Below the pieces are notes generated by a model. That model saw only the letters and a list, made by a program, of their open reading frames with translations, had not been told where the DNA came from and searched no databases. The position numbers and the translations under genes were made by a program. From an uncultured Eggerthellaceae bacterium (GTDB taxonomy: Bacteria; Actinomycetota; Coriobacteriia; Coriobacteriales; Eggerthellaceae): 6,446 nucleotides of DNA. The stretch lies in contig CAKTYF010000113.1 of the NCBI GenBank assembly GCA_934631995.1, forward strand, positions 1 to 6,446, in the 5' to 3' direction. Shown in pieces: positions 6,256 to 6,446 of the stretch (position 1 is the first letter of the stretch; each line of letters begins with the position of its first letter).

Positions 6256-6299
6256 GTGCGTTCCCCCTTGCGCATGTCAAACAACGAACAAATGCTCAT
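6252..6299 (-). CDS. 15-codon leader ORF overlapping the regulator start
   Basis: An ATG at 6299-6297 opens a frame MSICSLFDMRKGERT whose TGA overlaps the regulator ATG as ATGA. The regulator's Shine-Dalgarno AAGGGGG (6263-6269) lies inside it. It has no ribosome binding site of its own at 6299, so translation is doubtful. An internal ATG at 6275 would give only seven codons. If translated, it would couple to the regulator. Confidence 0.25.
   Translation of the reverse strand: MSICSLFDMRKGERT
6263..6269 (-). promoter_or_regulatory. Ribosome binding site of the LuxR-type gene
   Basis: AAGGGGG on the minus strand ends seven bases before the ATG at 6255 and supports that start over other in-frame candidates. 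Confidence 0.6.
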
Positions 6300-6367
6300 G
6301 TGCCATAAAGTAACACCACAATATGAAAGACGGTTATCCCCATTATTCCGTAATCAGTAAAGGTGAT

Positions 6368-6396
6368 TCGACATTTTTCTTGAAGTGGTGTATACT
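6368..6396 (+). promoter_or_regulatory. Promoter of the divergent right-edge gene
   Basis: TCGACA (6368-6373) and TATACT (6391-6396) are separated by exactly 17 bases, each matching the sigma-70 consensus at 5 of 6 positions. The start of transcription would be near 6403, inside the inverted repeats that follow. Confidence 0.6.
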
Positions 6397-6420
6397 TTTC
6401 ATGTAAGTATGAAAAACATG
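6392..6420. promoter_or_regulatory. Nested inverted repeats at the divergent promoter (operator candidate)
   Basis: Three overlapping inverted repeats are present: TTTTCAT/ATGAAAA (6396-6402 and 6409-6415), ATACTT/AAGTAT (6392-6397 and 6405-6410) and CATGT/ACATG (6400-6404 and 6416-6420). They overlap the -10 and the predicted transcription start, where a repressor or the neighbouring LuxR-type regulator could act. Confidence 0.4.
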
Positions 6421-6440
6421 AATTAAGGAGATGCTGTACA

Positions 6441-6446
6441 ATGTCC
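6441..6446 (+). CDS. Start of a divergent gene, first two codons only
   Basis: AAGGAG (6425-6430) precedes ATG TCC at the window edge with a ten-base gap, downstream of a good promoter. The ATG at 6431 abuts the ribosome binding site and is less likely. The product cannot be determined. Its divergent position next to the LuxR-type regulator suggests it is that regulator's target. Confidence 0.5.

Larger units (their letters stand above)
6248..6303. repeat. 12-bp direct repeat at the LuxR-type gene start
   Basis: ATGCTCATGTGC is exact at 6248-6259 and 6292-6303, 44 bases apart. On the minus strand each copy reads GCACATGAGCAT. The left copy is the start of the regulator and the right copy is the start of the leader ORF. 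Confidence 0.6.

Overview
The window looks like chromosomal DNA of a Gram-positive gut actinobacterium of the class Coriobacteriia, probably Eggerthellaceae. This is inference. It rests on a roughly 12-helix membrane protein ending in a LuxR-type DNA-binding domain (a protein type very common in that family), a large secreted beta-helix surface protein followed by an InlB-like repeat, and moderate-to-high GC content. No rRNA, tRNA, CRISPR array or insertion-sequence transposase was seen.

Layout. Positions 1-1797 (minus) hold the 5' part of a surface protein gene: a signal peptide, then a parallel beta-helix of Gly-rich turns, then an InlB/Flg_new-type repeat and a Pro/Gly linker that runs off the left edge. 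A 328-bp divergent region with a promoter, a hairpin and AT-rich repeats separates it from a plus-strand hipBA toxin-antitoxin operon. The operon comprises a HipB-like XRE repressor (2126-2416) and a HipA-like kinase (2403-3566) that overlap by 14 bp. Just after hipA, a strong hairpin (3580-3616) carries the ribosome binding site and start codon of an unlisted 32-codon ORF (3595-3693). That ORF overlaps by ATGA the start of an 88-residue membrane-anchored zinc-ribbon protein (3690-3956).

Positions 3957-4796 form about 840 bp without a clearly intact gene. This stretch holds a possible gene remnant (3977-4210), a perfect 17-bp-arm hairpin (4228-4264), an imperfect 28-bp inverted repeat spanning 4499-4674 with a second perfect hairpin inside it, and a hairpin at 4711-4746. 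Then comes, on minus, the LuxR-type membrane regulator (4797-6255), whose reading frame is broken by a single-base shift near 5217-5224. Its start overlaps a 15-codon leader ORF. The right edge is a divergent promoter region with nested inverted repeats and the first two codons of a plus-strand gene (6441 onward).

How the genes may work together. HipB probably represses its own operon and neutralises HipA. The zinc-ribbon protein and the small ORF may be read through from hipA or be expressed separately under control of the hairpin. The LuxR-type protein most likely controls the divergent gene at the right edge, but the frameshift suggests it is inactive in this strain unless it is a sequencing error. 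The surface protein appears to be an independent unit.
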